DNA from: Betaproteobacteria bacterium RBG_16_58_11
Lineage (GTDB): Bacteria > Pseudomonadota > Gammaproteobacteria > Burkholderiales > Thiobacteraceae
Assembly (NCBI GenBank): GCA_001770235.1
Contig: MEQN01000111.1
Location: 1-5,321, forward strand
Direction of reading: 5' to 3'
Length of the DNA stretch: 5,321 bases
Part shown: positions 1 through 5,116 of the stretch, in pieces
How positions within the stretch are numbered: the stretch's first letter is position 1
Layout of the letters: every line of letters begins with the position of its first letter
Program-made: the position numbers and the translations under genes
The notes under the pieces: model-generated
Databases searched by the model: none
The model's input: only the letters and a program-made list of their open reading frames with translations
Told to the model about the DNA's origin: nothing

Positions 1-1
1 C

Positions 2-82
2 GGGCCGTGGTTAGGTTTGATCCCGGTTGGGTTTGCGCTGATGTTGTTAGGTACAGCGATCACGCAACTGGGTAAGAAGTAG
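2..82 (+). CDS. C-terminal end of an upstream gene, probable membrane protein (partial)
   Basis: The second frame is open from the window edge to a TAG at 80-82 and gives 26 residues. They begin GPWLGLIPVGFALMLL, a glycine- and leucine-rich hydrophobic run of membrane-segment character, and end QLGKK, a short basic tail as expected of a cytoplasmic end after a last transmembrane helix. The 5' part lies outside the window, so the family cannot be named. The other frames here are less protein-like or stop early. The stop lies 35 bases before the tRNA, with no terminator hairpin between, so the tRNA could be read from this gene's transcript. That this is a real gene end is inference from composition; 26 codons is a short sample. 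Confidence 0.45.
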   Translation, partial: GPWLGLIPVGFALMLLGTAITQLGKK

Positions 83-90
83 GTCAGTCC

Positions 91-120
91 GACTAAGCAA
101 TTAAGCAATCGAGTTTAGTC
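91..120 (+). repeat. Tandem TAAGCAAT pair inside a short inverted repeat, just before the tRNA
   Basis: TAAGCAAT occurs twice head to tail at 94-101 and 102-109. The same stretch is bracketed by GACTAA (91-96) and its reverse complement TTAGTC (115-120), whose last three bases are the first three of the tRNA. In a precursor transcript this could form a weak 6-bp stem competing with the acceptor stem. I see no clear promoter here. Functional meaning is unknown. Confidence 0.35.
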
Positions 121-193
121 CCCATCGTCTAGAGGCCTAGGACATCGCCCTTTCACGGCGGTAACACGAGTTCGAATCTCGTTGGGGACGCCA
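118..193 (+). tRNA. tRNA-Glu, anticodon UUC
   Basis: A complete 76-base cloverleaf can be drawn by hand. The acceptor stem is GTCCCCA (118-124) with TGGGGAC (183-189), followed by discriminator G190 and an encoded CCA (191-193). The anticodon stem is 145-149 with 157-161, around the 7-base loop CTTTCAC, with anticodon TTC at 152-154. The T stem is ACGAG (166-170) with CTCGT (178-182), around TTCGAAT. It decodes GAA and, by wobble, GAG. tRNA-Glu also supplies glutamyl-tRNA for tetrapyrrole synthesis in proteobacteria (family knowledge). A strong terminator follows seven bases downstream, so this is the last gene of its transcript. All arms pair well; no sign of a pseudogene. Confidence 0.97.
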
Positions 194-200
194 AATAAAC

Positions 201-224
201 AAGCCACCTTCGGGTGGCTTTTTT
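201..224 (+). terminator. Intrinsic terminator of the tRNA-Glu transcript
   Basis: AAGCCACC (201-208) pairs perfectly with GGTGGCTT (213-220) around a stable TTCG tetraloop, and four further T residues follow (six in a row from 219). It begins seven bases after the tRNA CCA and insulates the tRNA from the next gene. On the minus strand the hairpin would be followed by a looser T-rich run, so weak bidirectional action is possible. Confidence 0.94.
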
Positions 225-284
225 CTTGGCGTCTCCAGGCGGTGCTCCGAGGTAATTTCGCTAGCCGTTGTATAATGCATCATA

Positions 285-312
285 TTGATATTAAACGATA
301 AATGCATATAAA
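285..312 (+). promoter_or_regulatory. Candidate sigma70 promoter for the small RR-motif gene
   Basis: TTGATA (285-290, 5 of 6 to the -35 consensus) and TATAAA (307-312, 5 of 6 to the -10 consensus) are separated by 16 bases in the most AT-rich part of the window, placing a start near 319. A perfect TATAAT also occurs at 271-276, but no -35 match lies at the right distance upstream; it may be an alternative weak promoter. Transcription from 319 would give a leader of roughly 155 bases before the start codon at 474. No gene lies between 225 and 473: an open frame from ATG 302 and an N-terminal extension from ATG 336 both lack a ribosome binding site. Confidence 0.5.
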
Positions 313-424
313 ATTGCTATCGTCACCACTCATCTATGAAAATTCCCCATTCGTCGGCTTGGTGCAAAATTTGCGCGATCAAAAGAGTAATTTCCATAAA
401 GGTTTTGACGACCTTGCCGATATT

Positions 425-471
425 TCATCTCAACAGCCCGTTGTTTGCGGGGGTAATCTCAGGGGAGATGA
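425..471 (+). promoter_or_regulatory. Leader with alternative pairings that cover the ribosome binding site
   Basis: GAGATGA (465-471) overlaps the end of the Shine-Dalgarno sequence and has two mutually exclusive partners. TCATCTC at 425-431 pairs over 7 bases. ATCTC at 456-460 pairs with GAGAT (465-469) over 5 bases, with loop AGGG. Between them, CCCG (437-440) and CGGG (448-451) can form a small hairpin with a 7-base loop. If formed, either pairing would limit ribosome access to the gene at 474. The pairings are seen in the sequence; a regulatory role is inference, and such short stems also arise by chance. Confidence 0.3.
461..467 (+). promoter_or_regulatory. Ribosome binding site that fixes the start at 474
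   Basis: AGGGGAG at 461-467 is the best Shine-Dalgarno match near this gene. It lies six bases before ATG 474 and directly abuts the in-frame ATG at 468, which is too close to use. It therefore favours 474 over 468 and over the distant in-frame ATG at 336. Confidence 0.7.
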
Positions 472-473
472 TC

Positions 474-674
474 ATGTTGAACAATGAACGTAGAAGCAGC
501 GACGATCGGCGTAAGGCGGATGGATTTAATACTCACTCGCCGTTTTTAACCAAGGACGGGTTGGTGTTCACGAATCGGCGGAAAAATGCTGATCGGCGCG
601 ATTTGAAGATGGAAGAAATTTTCGAGTTAGGCGAAGTGGAAGAAATTGAGCTGAAACCGGTGCGTTGCACTTAA
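474..674 (+). CDS. Small uncharacterised protein with two RR-x4-RR motifs
   Basis: The product is 66 residues, starts MLNNERRSSDDRRK and is not assignable to a named family from sequence alone. It carries two copies of an arginine-pair motif: ERRSSDDRRK (residues 5-14) and NRRKNADRRD (34-43). Each has the form RR-x4-RR with acidic residues between or beside the pairs. The linker has FLTKDGLVF (24-32), and the C-terminal third is strongly acidic (EEIFELGEVEEIEL, 47-60). It therefore has a basic front and an acidic tail. There is no signal peptide or membrane segment, so it is probably cytoplasmic. Arginine-pair repeats of this type occur in small or terminal segments of many proteobacterial proteins (general recollection), with no settled role. 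The gene is monocistronic, between its own promoter candidate and a strong terminator. An extension to ATG 336 (112 residues) is possible but has no ribosome binding site. Confidence 0.72.
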   Translation: MLNNERRSSDDRRKADGFNTHSPFLTKDGLVFTNRRKNADRRDLKMEEIFELGEVEEIELKPVRCT

Positions 675-684
675 TTCGCACCGG
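657..684 (+). repeat. 8-bp inverted repeat spanning the stop codon of the small gene
   Basis: CCGGTGCG (657-664) is exactly complementary to CGCACCGG (677-684), with a 12-base loop that contains the TAA stop (672-674). No T run follows, so it is not a terminator itself. It sits 18 bases before the real terminator and may protect the 3' end of the message; that role is inference. Confidence 0.5.
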
Positions 685-702
685 GCGAAGCGAGAGCAGT
701 TT

Positions 703-728
703 GGCCGCGCATTGCGCGGCCTTTTTTT
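703..728 (+). terminator. Intrinsic terminator after the small RR-motif gene
   Basis: GGCCGCGC (703-710) pairs perfectly with GCGCGGCC (714-721) around ATT, followed by seven T residues (722-728). This is a textbook rho-independent terminator and separates the small gene from selO. A further hairpin, GATGTT (734-739) with AACATC (746-751), follows without a T run. The rest of 729-863 holds no gene and no promoter I can defend. Confidence 0.95.
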
Positions 729-863
729 CGGCCGATGTTTTAGCCAACATCGTGATCCCACAAAACCGTAGCGCAAGCAAGGCCTTAAATTCCTGGCCCC
801 ATACTCAAACTCCAGCCACAATCCTTCCTCACACACCTTTATGCCAAGACCGGTACCAATAGC

Positions 864-2348
864 ATGGAACGCGATTTTCCACCCCTTAAAACATTAGAAA
901 CGTTGAGTTTCGACAATAGCTATGCGCGCTTGCCGGATCTATTCCACGCCAAGCTCAAGCCGACGCCACTGTCCAATCCGCACTTGGTGAGCTTTAATCC
1001 CGACGCGGCGGCATTGCTTGATCTAGATCCAGCGGAAGCCGGGCGCAGTGAATTTGCGGAATATTTTTCAGGGCAGCGCATGCTGCCCGGCGCCGAGCCC
1101 TTGGCGATGCTGTATGCCGGGCATCAATTTGGCCATTTTGTACCGCAACTCGGTGATGGTCGCGCGATTCTGTTGGGCGAGGTGGTCAACAGCCGCGGCG
1201 AACGATGGGATTTGCATTTGAAGGGGGCGGGGGAGACGCCGTTCTCGCGAAATGGTGACGGGCGCGCGGTGTTGCGTTCGTCGATTCGCGAATACCTCGG
1301 CTGCGAGGCGATGCACGGCTTGGGCATTCCTACGACGCGCGCTTTATGCATTGTTAGCAGCGACGTGGAAGTGTATCGCGAGCAGGTCGAGCGCGGTACG
1401 ACGCTGCTGCGCTTAGCACCCTCACACGTGCGCTTCGGTTCATTCGAAGTGTTTTTCTATCGTGGACAAGCCGAGCCGATACGCACTTTGGCCGATTATG
1501 TGATTGCGCAACATTATCCTGATTTGGTCGGACTAGATGATCAATATCCACGCTTCTTGCGCGAAGTCGTGCGGCGCACGGCGCGTTTGATGGCGCAATG
1601 GCAAGCGGTGGGGTTCGCGCATGGCGTGATGAATACCGACAATATGTCGATTCTCGGTATCACCCTCGACTACGGCCCGTATGGCTTCATCGATCAATTT
1701 GATGCGGGCTTTATCTGTAACCACTCCGATCACCAAGGGCGCTATGCTTTCGATCAGCAACCAAATATCGGCGCATGGAACGTAACGTGTCTGGCGCAGG
1801 CGCTGTCGCCCTTGATGCCGGTCGAGGCGGCGACCGAGGCGCTGTCGGTGTATCAAGTGGAGTTCGTGACCTATTACATCGAATTGATGTGCGCCAAGCT
1901 GGGCATCCAGCCGTGCGCTGAAGCCGCGACACTGATCACGGATTTACTCGACCGGCTACAAGTCAACCGCGTCGATTACACGATTTTCTTTCGCCGTTTA
2001 AATCGGTTTCAGACTGATCCCAGCGCATCCAATGCCGCGCTGCGCGATCTGCTTCCCGAGCGCGCGGCGTTTGATTCCTGGGCGCAAGACTACCGGGCGC
2101 AGCTTTTGCGTCAGGGCAGCCAAGATGCGGAACGCGCAGCGCGGATGGACCGCATCAACCCGAAATACATCTTGCGCAATTACATGGCGCAGATCGCGAT
2201 CGATAAAGCCGAGGCGGGTGACTTTAGCGAGGTCGATCGTATATTGCATCTGTTGCACACGCCATTCGATGCGCATCCGGAGATGGAACACTACGCCGGC
2301 TTCCCTCCGGACTGGGCGCAGCGGATCGAGGTGAGCTGCTCATCCTGA
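864..2348 (+). CDS. selO: Protein adenylyltransferase SelO (YdiU family pseudokinase)
   Basis: SelO transfers AMP from ATP to Ser, Thr or Tyr of target proteins and is linked to redox stress (family knowledge). The 494 residues match the usual bacterial length. Visible signatures are YAGHQFGHFVPQLGDGR (84-100), LKGAGETPFSR (119-129), RSSIREYLG (138-146), NTDNMS (257-262) and DYGPYGF (269-275). The residues I recall for the Pseudomonas syringae enzyme (K113, E136, R176, D252, N253, D262) all reappear with a constant offset of 7: K120, E143, R183, D259, N260, D269. The chain ends SCSS; Cys492 is at the place where animal homologues carry selenocysteine. It is encoded by TGC (2337-2339), so there is no recoding. 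C285 in FICNHSD is the likely disulfide partner. ATG 864 is the only canonical start after the upstream in-frame stop, although its ribosome binding site is weak. It appears to be a single-gene unit. Confidence 0.97.
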   Translation: MERDFPPLKTLETLSFDNSYARLPDLFHAKLKPTPLSNPHLVSFNPDAAALLDLDPAEAGRSEFAEYFSGQRMLPGAEPLAMLYAGHQFGHFVPQLGDGRAILLGEVVNSRGERWDLHLKGAGETPFSRNGDGRAVLRSSIREYLGCEAMHGLGIPTTRALCIVSSDVEVYREQVERGTTLLRLAPSHVRFGSFEVFFYRGQAEPIRTLADYVIAQHYPDLVGLDDQYPRFLREVVRRTARLMAQWQAVGFAHGVMNTDNMSILGITLDYGPYGFIDQFDAGFICNHSDHQGRYAFDQQPNIGAWNVTCLAQALSPLMPVEAATEALSVYQVEFVTYYIELMCAKLGIQPCAEAATLITDLLDRLQVNRVDYTIFFRRLNRFQTDPSASNAALRDLLPERAAFDSWAQDYRAQLLRQGSQDAERAARMDRINPKYILRNYMAQIAIDKAEAGDFSEVDRILHLLHTPFDAHPEMEHYAGFPPDWAQRIEVSCSS

Positions 2349-2395
2349 CGGTCATGGCAATGGTCAACCAGTAATTATTTATGCGCCATGACCGT
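2348..2395. repeat. 11-bp perfect inverted repeat after selO
   Basis: ACGGTCATGGC (2348-2358) is exactly complementary to GCCATGACCGT (2385-2395). The left arm begins on the last base of the selO stop codon. The 26-base loop contains the small palindrome-like TGGTCAACCA (2361-2370). No T run follows either arm, so it is not a classical terminator. It could be an mRNA-stabilising hairpin or part of a dispersed intergenic repeat. Confidence 0.6.
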
Positions 2396-2404
2396 TCCCC
2401 TCTC

Positions 2405-2436
2405 TCCTAGCTCTCTCCCCAGAGGGGCGAGAGGGA
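2405..2436. repeat. CT-rich / GA-rich hairpin repeat before the lipoprotein gene
   Basis: CTCTC (2411-2415) and CCCC (2417-2420) pair with GGGG (2424-2427) and GAGAG (2429-2433), with one internal mismatch and loop AGA. TCC (2405-2407) and GGA (2434-2436) can extend the stem past a small bulge. The pyrimidine-rich arm followed by its purine-rich complement resembles the dispersed CCCTCTCC-type intergenic repeats seen in several proteobacterial genomes (recollection, not checked). No T run follows. A short TCGC-TTC-GCGA hairpin lies just downstream at 2444-2454. Confidence 0.45.
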
Positions 2437-2494
2437 CACAGGTTCGCTTCGCGAGTTTCATTTGTTTGAAAACCGCGTACACTTCTTGCCGTCA

Positions 2495-3214
2495 ATGAAA
2501 TGGTTTCTCATCCCCGCTTTAGCGCTTCTCCTCGCCGCATGCGCCGCCAATCCCAAAGGCCCCGGCAAAGGCCCGGCCTCCCCCGATTTTAAGTTTGCTT
2601 CGCTCGCCAAGACCGAGGTGGATCAAGTCGCCGATTTGCACATGCTGGAGTCCTTGAGCCATCTGCGCACGCTGATGGAAAAGCTCTACCGGCGCAATCC
2701 GCGCGAATGGAAGAAGAGCGGCCAAGCGAGTCTGGAAGCCGCGGTGGCGCGCGTGTTCGACGGCGATTTTCAGCAAACCTTTCCTGAGCTCAACGACAAG
2801 CGCGGCATCGACGCGATCTATCTGTGCTTCCAGGAAGATTTCAGCGGCGATCGCGTGCTGGCCTTAGTGTGGGGCATGACCACCATGACGCTGGCGGCTT
2901 ATAACGACAAGACCGATTTTTATGCCTGGGACGATCTCGATCAGCAGAAGCTCTACAACGCCGCGCGCAATTACGAAATCGCGGCATGGAAGCTGGCCAC
3001 CAATCGCGATAGCCAGGGCCAGCCGTTTTTGCTTTCGAATGAGATGAACGGCGAGGTGCGCAATCTGAGCTTCGAGCGCGAGTTCGGCAAGCTGATTGCC
3101 GAGCACGATATGCTGGCCAAGATCGTCGCCGGCCGCACCAATCGAACCGTGGTGCGCGTGGTGCAGAATCTGGCCACGGCGATTTTTCTGCCGCTCTCCG
3201 CGCTGCCGCGATGA
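2495..3214 (+). CDS. Predicted outer-membrane lipoprotein of unknown family
   Basis: From ATG 2495 the product has 239 residues. It begins with a classic lipoprotein signal: MK, a hydrophobic core, then lipobox LAAC with the lipidated cysteine at 16. Residue +2 is Ala rather than Asp, which by the usual Lol rule points to the outer membrane facing the periplasm. A Gly/Pro/Lys linker (19-30) follows. The rest looks mainly helical, with segments such as ESLSHLRTLMEKLYRR (52-67), a hydrophobic stretch LALVWGMTTMTLAAY (122-136), a WDDLDQQKLYNAARNYE block (145-161) and a hydrophobic C-terminus (219-237). I do not recognise the family and propose no activity. A TTG at 2462 would add 11 residues ahead of the signal peptide, so 2495 is preferred; neither start has a strong ribosome binding site. 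The stop overlaps the next start by four bases (ATGA), making this the first gene of a lipoprotein-dehydrogenase-mltB operon. Confidence 0.86.
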   Translation: MKWFLIPALALLLAACAANPKGPGKGPASPDFKFASLAKTEVDQVADLHMLESLSHLRTLMEKLYRRNPREWKKSGQASLEAAVARVFDGDFQQTFPELNDKRGIDAIYLCFQEDFSGDRVLALVWGMTTMTLAAYNDKTDFYAWDDLDQQKLYNAARNYEIAAWKLATNRDSQGQPFLLSNEMNGEVRNLSFEREFGKLIAEHDMLAKIVAGRTNRTVVRVVQNLATAIFLPLSALPR

Positions 3215-4056
3215 ATCCTCCTTCTATTCTCATCACCGGCTGTTCCAGCGGCATTGGCTTATGCGCCGCCGAAGGGTTGGCGGCACGCGGCTATCGCGTG
3301 TTTGCCACAGCGCGCAAGACGCAAGACGTGGCCATGCTGCAAGCGAAAGGGCTGGAAGCGCTGCGCCTCGATCTGGACGACTCGGCCTCGATTCAAGCGG
3401 CGGTGGACGAAGTGCTCGCGCGCACCGGCGGACGGCTGGATGCGCTGTTCAATAACGCCGGCTACGGCCAGCCGGGCGCGGTCGAGGATTTGTCGCGCAG
3501 CGCTTTGCGCGCGCAGTTTGAAACCAACCTGTTCGGTATGATCGAGCTCACCAATCGCGTGCTGCCGGTGATGCGGCGACAGGCGGCGGGCCGCATCATC
3601 ATCAATAGCTCGCTGCTGGGCTATGTGGCCTTGGCGTATCGCGGCGCTTACAACGCGAGCAAGTTCGCGATCGAGGGCATCACCGACACCCTGCGCCTGG
3701 AGTTGCGCGGCAGCGGAGTGCATGTCGCGCTGGTCGAGCCGGGGCCGGTCAAGAGCCGCTTTCGCGCCAACGCGTTCGGCATGTATCAGCGCAACATCGA
3801 TGCCGGGCAGAGCTTTCATCGCGACACCTATCATGCGTTGGAGCAGCGGCTCACCAAAGCCGGCCCGGTTGCGCCGTTCACGCTGGGGCCGGAAGCGGTG
3901 CTGGAAAAAGTCATCCACGCGCTGGAAAGCCCGCGTCCGAAGCGGCGCTACTACGTGACCAAGCCGGCGTATTTTTTCGCCTACTGCAAACGGCTTTTGC
4001 CGCAGGCGGTATTGGATCGGATCTTGGGCGCCATTTCTGATAACGAGGTGAAATGA
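3211..4056 (+). CDS. YbbO-like short-chain dehydrogenase/reductase, NADP-type
   Basis: This 281-residue protein has the full classical SDR set: cofactor motif TGCSSGIG (9-16), NNAG (81-84), catalytic Asn106 (ETNLFG), Ser134, Tyr147 and Lys151 (YNASK), and PGPV (177-180). Spacing within the tetrad (41 from Asn to Tyr, 13 from Ser to Tyr, 4 from Tyr to Lys) fits the family. After the second strand the sequence is ATARK, with Arg35 and no acidic residue, which suggests NADP(H) rather than NAD(H). The C-terminal block FTLGPEAVLEKVIHALES (223-240) and KRLLPQAVLDRIL (260-272) closely resembles what I recall of E. coli YbbO, an NADP-dependent aldehyde reductase; orthology is not proven and the substrate is unknown. 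There is no signal peptide, so it is cytoplasmic. The start overlaps the lipoprotein stop as ATGA and has no good ribosome binding site, which favours translational coupling. Its own stop overlaps the mltB start in the same way. Confidence 0.95.
   Translation: MNPPSILITGCSSGIGLCAAEGLAARGYRVFATARKTQDVAMLQAKGLEALRLDLDDSASIQAAVDEVLARTGGRLDALFNNAGYGQPGAVEDLSRSALRAQFETNLFGMIELTNRVLPVMRRQAAGRIIINSSLLGYVALAYRGAYNASKFAIEGITDTLRLELRGSGVHVALVEPGPVKSRFRANAFGMYQRNIDAGQSFHRDTYHALEQRLTKAGPVAPFTLGPEAVLEKVIHALESPRPKRRYYVTKPAYFFAYCKRLLPQAVLDRILGAISDNEVK
4045..4050 (+). promoter_or_regulatory. Ribosome binding site of mltB, inside the dehydrogenase gene
   Basis: GAGGTG at 4045-4050, in the last codons of the dehydrogenase, is a fair Shine-Dalgarno match only two bases before ATG 4053 (its AGG core sits four bases away). 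The mltB gene can therefore start both by reinitiation at the ATGA overlap and by direct ribosome binding, unlike the dehydrogenase. Confidence 0.55.
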
Positions 4057-5063
4057 AACGCGCTTGCATGTTGGTTTTATTGTTAGTGCTATGCACGCCG
4101 GCACTGGCCAAGCGCGTCAAAGCACAAGAGCAGGGCGAGCCGATCGCGCATTTGCCCGAGGTCGCCGCCTTCATGGAGGAAATGGCGCTGCGCCATCAAT
4201 TCGACCGCGCGGACTTGGCGCGCTTGTTCGGCGAGGCGCGCATGAAGCCAAGCATTTTGAATGCCATGGCGCGCCCGGCCGAGATCAAGCCGTGGCGCGA
4301 ATACCGGCCATTATTTGTCGAAGCCAGCCGCATTGAGCGGGGCGTGCGCTTCTGGGCTGAACATGAGGCGACGCTGCAGCGCGCCGAGGCGCAATTCGGC
4401 GTGCCGGCCTCGGTGATCGTCGCCATCATCGGCGTCGAAACTTTTTATGGCCGTAATACCGGCGCCTATCGCGTGGTCGATGCACTGGCCACGCTGGCGT
4501 TCGGCTATCCCAAGCGTGCCGCGTATTTTCGCGATGAGCTGGAGCAGTATTTGCTGCTGGCGCGCGAGGCGGCCATCCCGCCGCTGTCGATCAAAGGCTC
4601 TTACGCCGGGGCGATGGGCATTCCGCAATTCATGCCTTCGAGCTATCGCAACTATGGCGTGGATTTCGATGGCGACAACCAGCGCGATTTGTGGCGCAAT
4701 CCGGCGGATGCGATCGGCAGCGTCGCCCGTTATTTCCAGGGCAAAGGTTGGCAGCCCGGCGCCCCGGTGCTGACCCCGGCCACGCAAGCGGCCGAACCGG
4801 GCAAGGGGCTCGCGAATCGCGGTTGGGGCTACCGCATGCCGCTCGATGCCTGGGCGCAGGCCGGCGTGACAGCCCGGAACGAGAAAGCGGGCGAAGCGAT
4901 GTTGCTGATTTTAGATGGCGCGAACGGCCCCGAGCATTGGCTCGCGTTCGAGAATTTTTATGTGATAACGCGTTACAACCACAGCTTCCACTATGCGATG
5001 GCGGTGTGGGAGTTGAGCCGGGCGCTGGAAGCGGCGCGGGACGCGCCCAAGGATTTAAGATAA
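4053..5063 (+). CDS. mltB: Membrane-bound-type lytic murein transglycosylase B (GH103), periplasmic form
   Basis: MltB cleaves the MurNAc-GlcNAc bond of peptidoglycan non-hydrolytically, leaving 1,6-anhydro-MurNAc ends, and works in the periplasm in wall remodelling (family knowledge). The catalytic glutamate is Glu129 in GVETFYG. Other family marks are GSYAGAMGIPQFMPSSY (182-198), an EF-hand-like loop DFDGDNQRDLW (204-214), DAIGSVARYF (219-228) and YNHSFHYAMAVWEL (308-321). Glu129 and Asp204 correspond to Glu162 and Asp237 of E. coli Slt35 as I recall them, both with offset 33. The loop carries one extra residue (RNPAD) relative to the remembered DPVD. The N-terminus (MKRACMLVLLLVLCTPALA) looks like a type I signal cleaved after Ala19. 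LVLC at 11-14 is a poor lipobox because Leu precedes Cys, so this form is probably soluble and not lipid-anchored like E. coli MltB. It is the last gene of the operon. Confidence 0.95.
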   Translation: MKRACMLVLLLVLCTPALAKRVKAQEQGEPIAHLPEVAAFMEEMALRHQFDRADLARLFGEARMKPSILNAMARPAEIKPWREYRPLFVEASRIERGVRFWAEHEATLQRAEAQFGVPASVIVAIIGVETFYGRNTGAYRVVDALATLAFGYPKRAAYFRDELEQYLLLAREAAIPPLSIKGSYAGAMGIPQFMPSSYRNYGVDFDGDNQRDLWRNPADAIGSVARYFQGKGWQPGAPVLTPATQAAEPGKGLANRGWGYRMPLDAWAQAGVTARNEKAGEAMLLILDGANGPEHWLAFENFYVITRYNHSFHYAMAVWELSRALEAARDAPKDLR

Positions 5064-5115
5064 ACCGCCTTGCTTGAGAACGGCGTAGGCGGTGAGACGG
5101 GAATGCGCCGGTCTC
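5064..5115. repeat. Two adjoining short inverted repeats after mltB
   Basis: ACCGCCT (5064-5070) pairs with AGGCGGT (5087-5093) across a 16-base loop, starting on the base after the mltB stop. Immediately beyond, GAGAC (5094-5098) pairs with GTCTC (5111-5115). Neither is followed by a T run. With the next repeat they form an almost continuous set of hairpins between two convergent genes. No canonical terminator is visible for mltB, so this cluster may slow transcription or protect 3' ends; that is inference. Confidence 0.45.
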
Positions 5116-5116
5116 A

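Noticed and set aside
118..193. tRNA-Glu as an integration site for a mobile element
   Set aside because: No integrase, no repeat of the tRNA 3' end elsewhere in the window, and the downstream genes are housekeeping in type.
405..434. TTGACG at 405-410 as a -35 box closer to the small gene
   Set aside because: No acceptable -10 hexamer at 16 to 18 bases; the pair at 285-312 is much better.
336..473. 46-residue N-terminal extension of the small RR-motif protein
   Set aside because: No Shine-Dalgarno sequence before ATG 336, while AGGGGAG is well placed for ATG 474. The added residues do not resemble a signal or a domain.
302..487. Open frame of 61 codons from ATG 302
   Set aside because: No ribosome binding site, overlaps the better supported gene at 474 in another frame, and composition is not protein-like.
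2337..2348. Possible selenocysteine recoding at the SelO C-terminus
   Set aside because: The critical codon is TGC (cysteine); the TGA two codons later is simply the stop after Ser-Ser.
2462..2494. TTG start giving 11 extra residues on the lipoprotein
   Set aside because: It would put a charged leader ahead of a complete lipoprotein signal that begins at ATG 2495.
3259..4104. Long minus-strand open frame (281 codons) opposite the dehydrogenase
   Set aside because: It lies in antisense to a gene with a complete SDR motif set; long antisense frames are common in GC-rich coding DNA, and this one shows no recognisable domain.
4311..4787. Minus-strand open frame (158 codons) opposite mltB
   Set aside because: Shadow of mltB, which has its catalytic and family motifs on the plus strand; arginine- and alanine-rich composition is typical of antisense GC-rich sequence.
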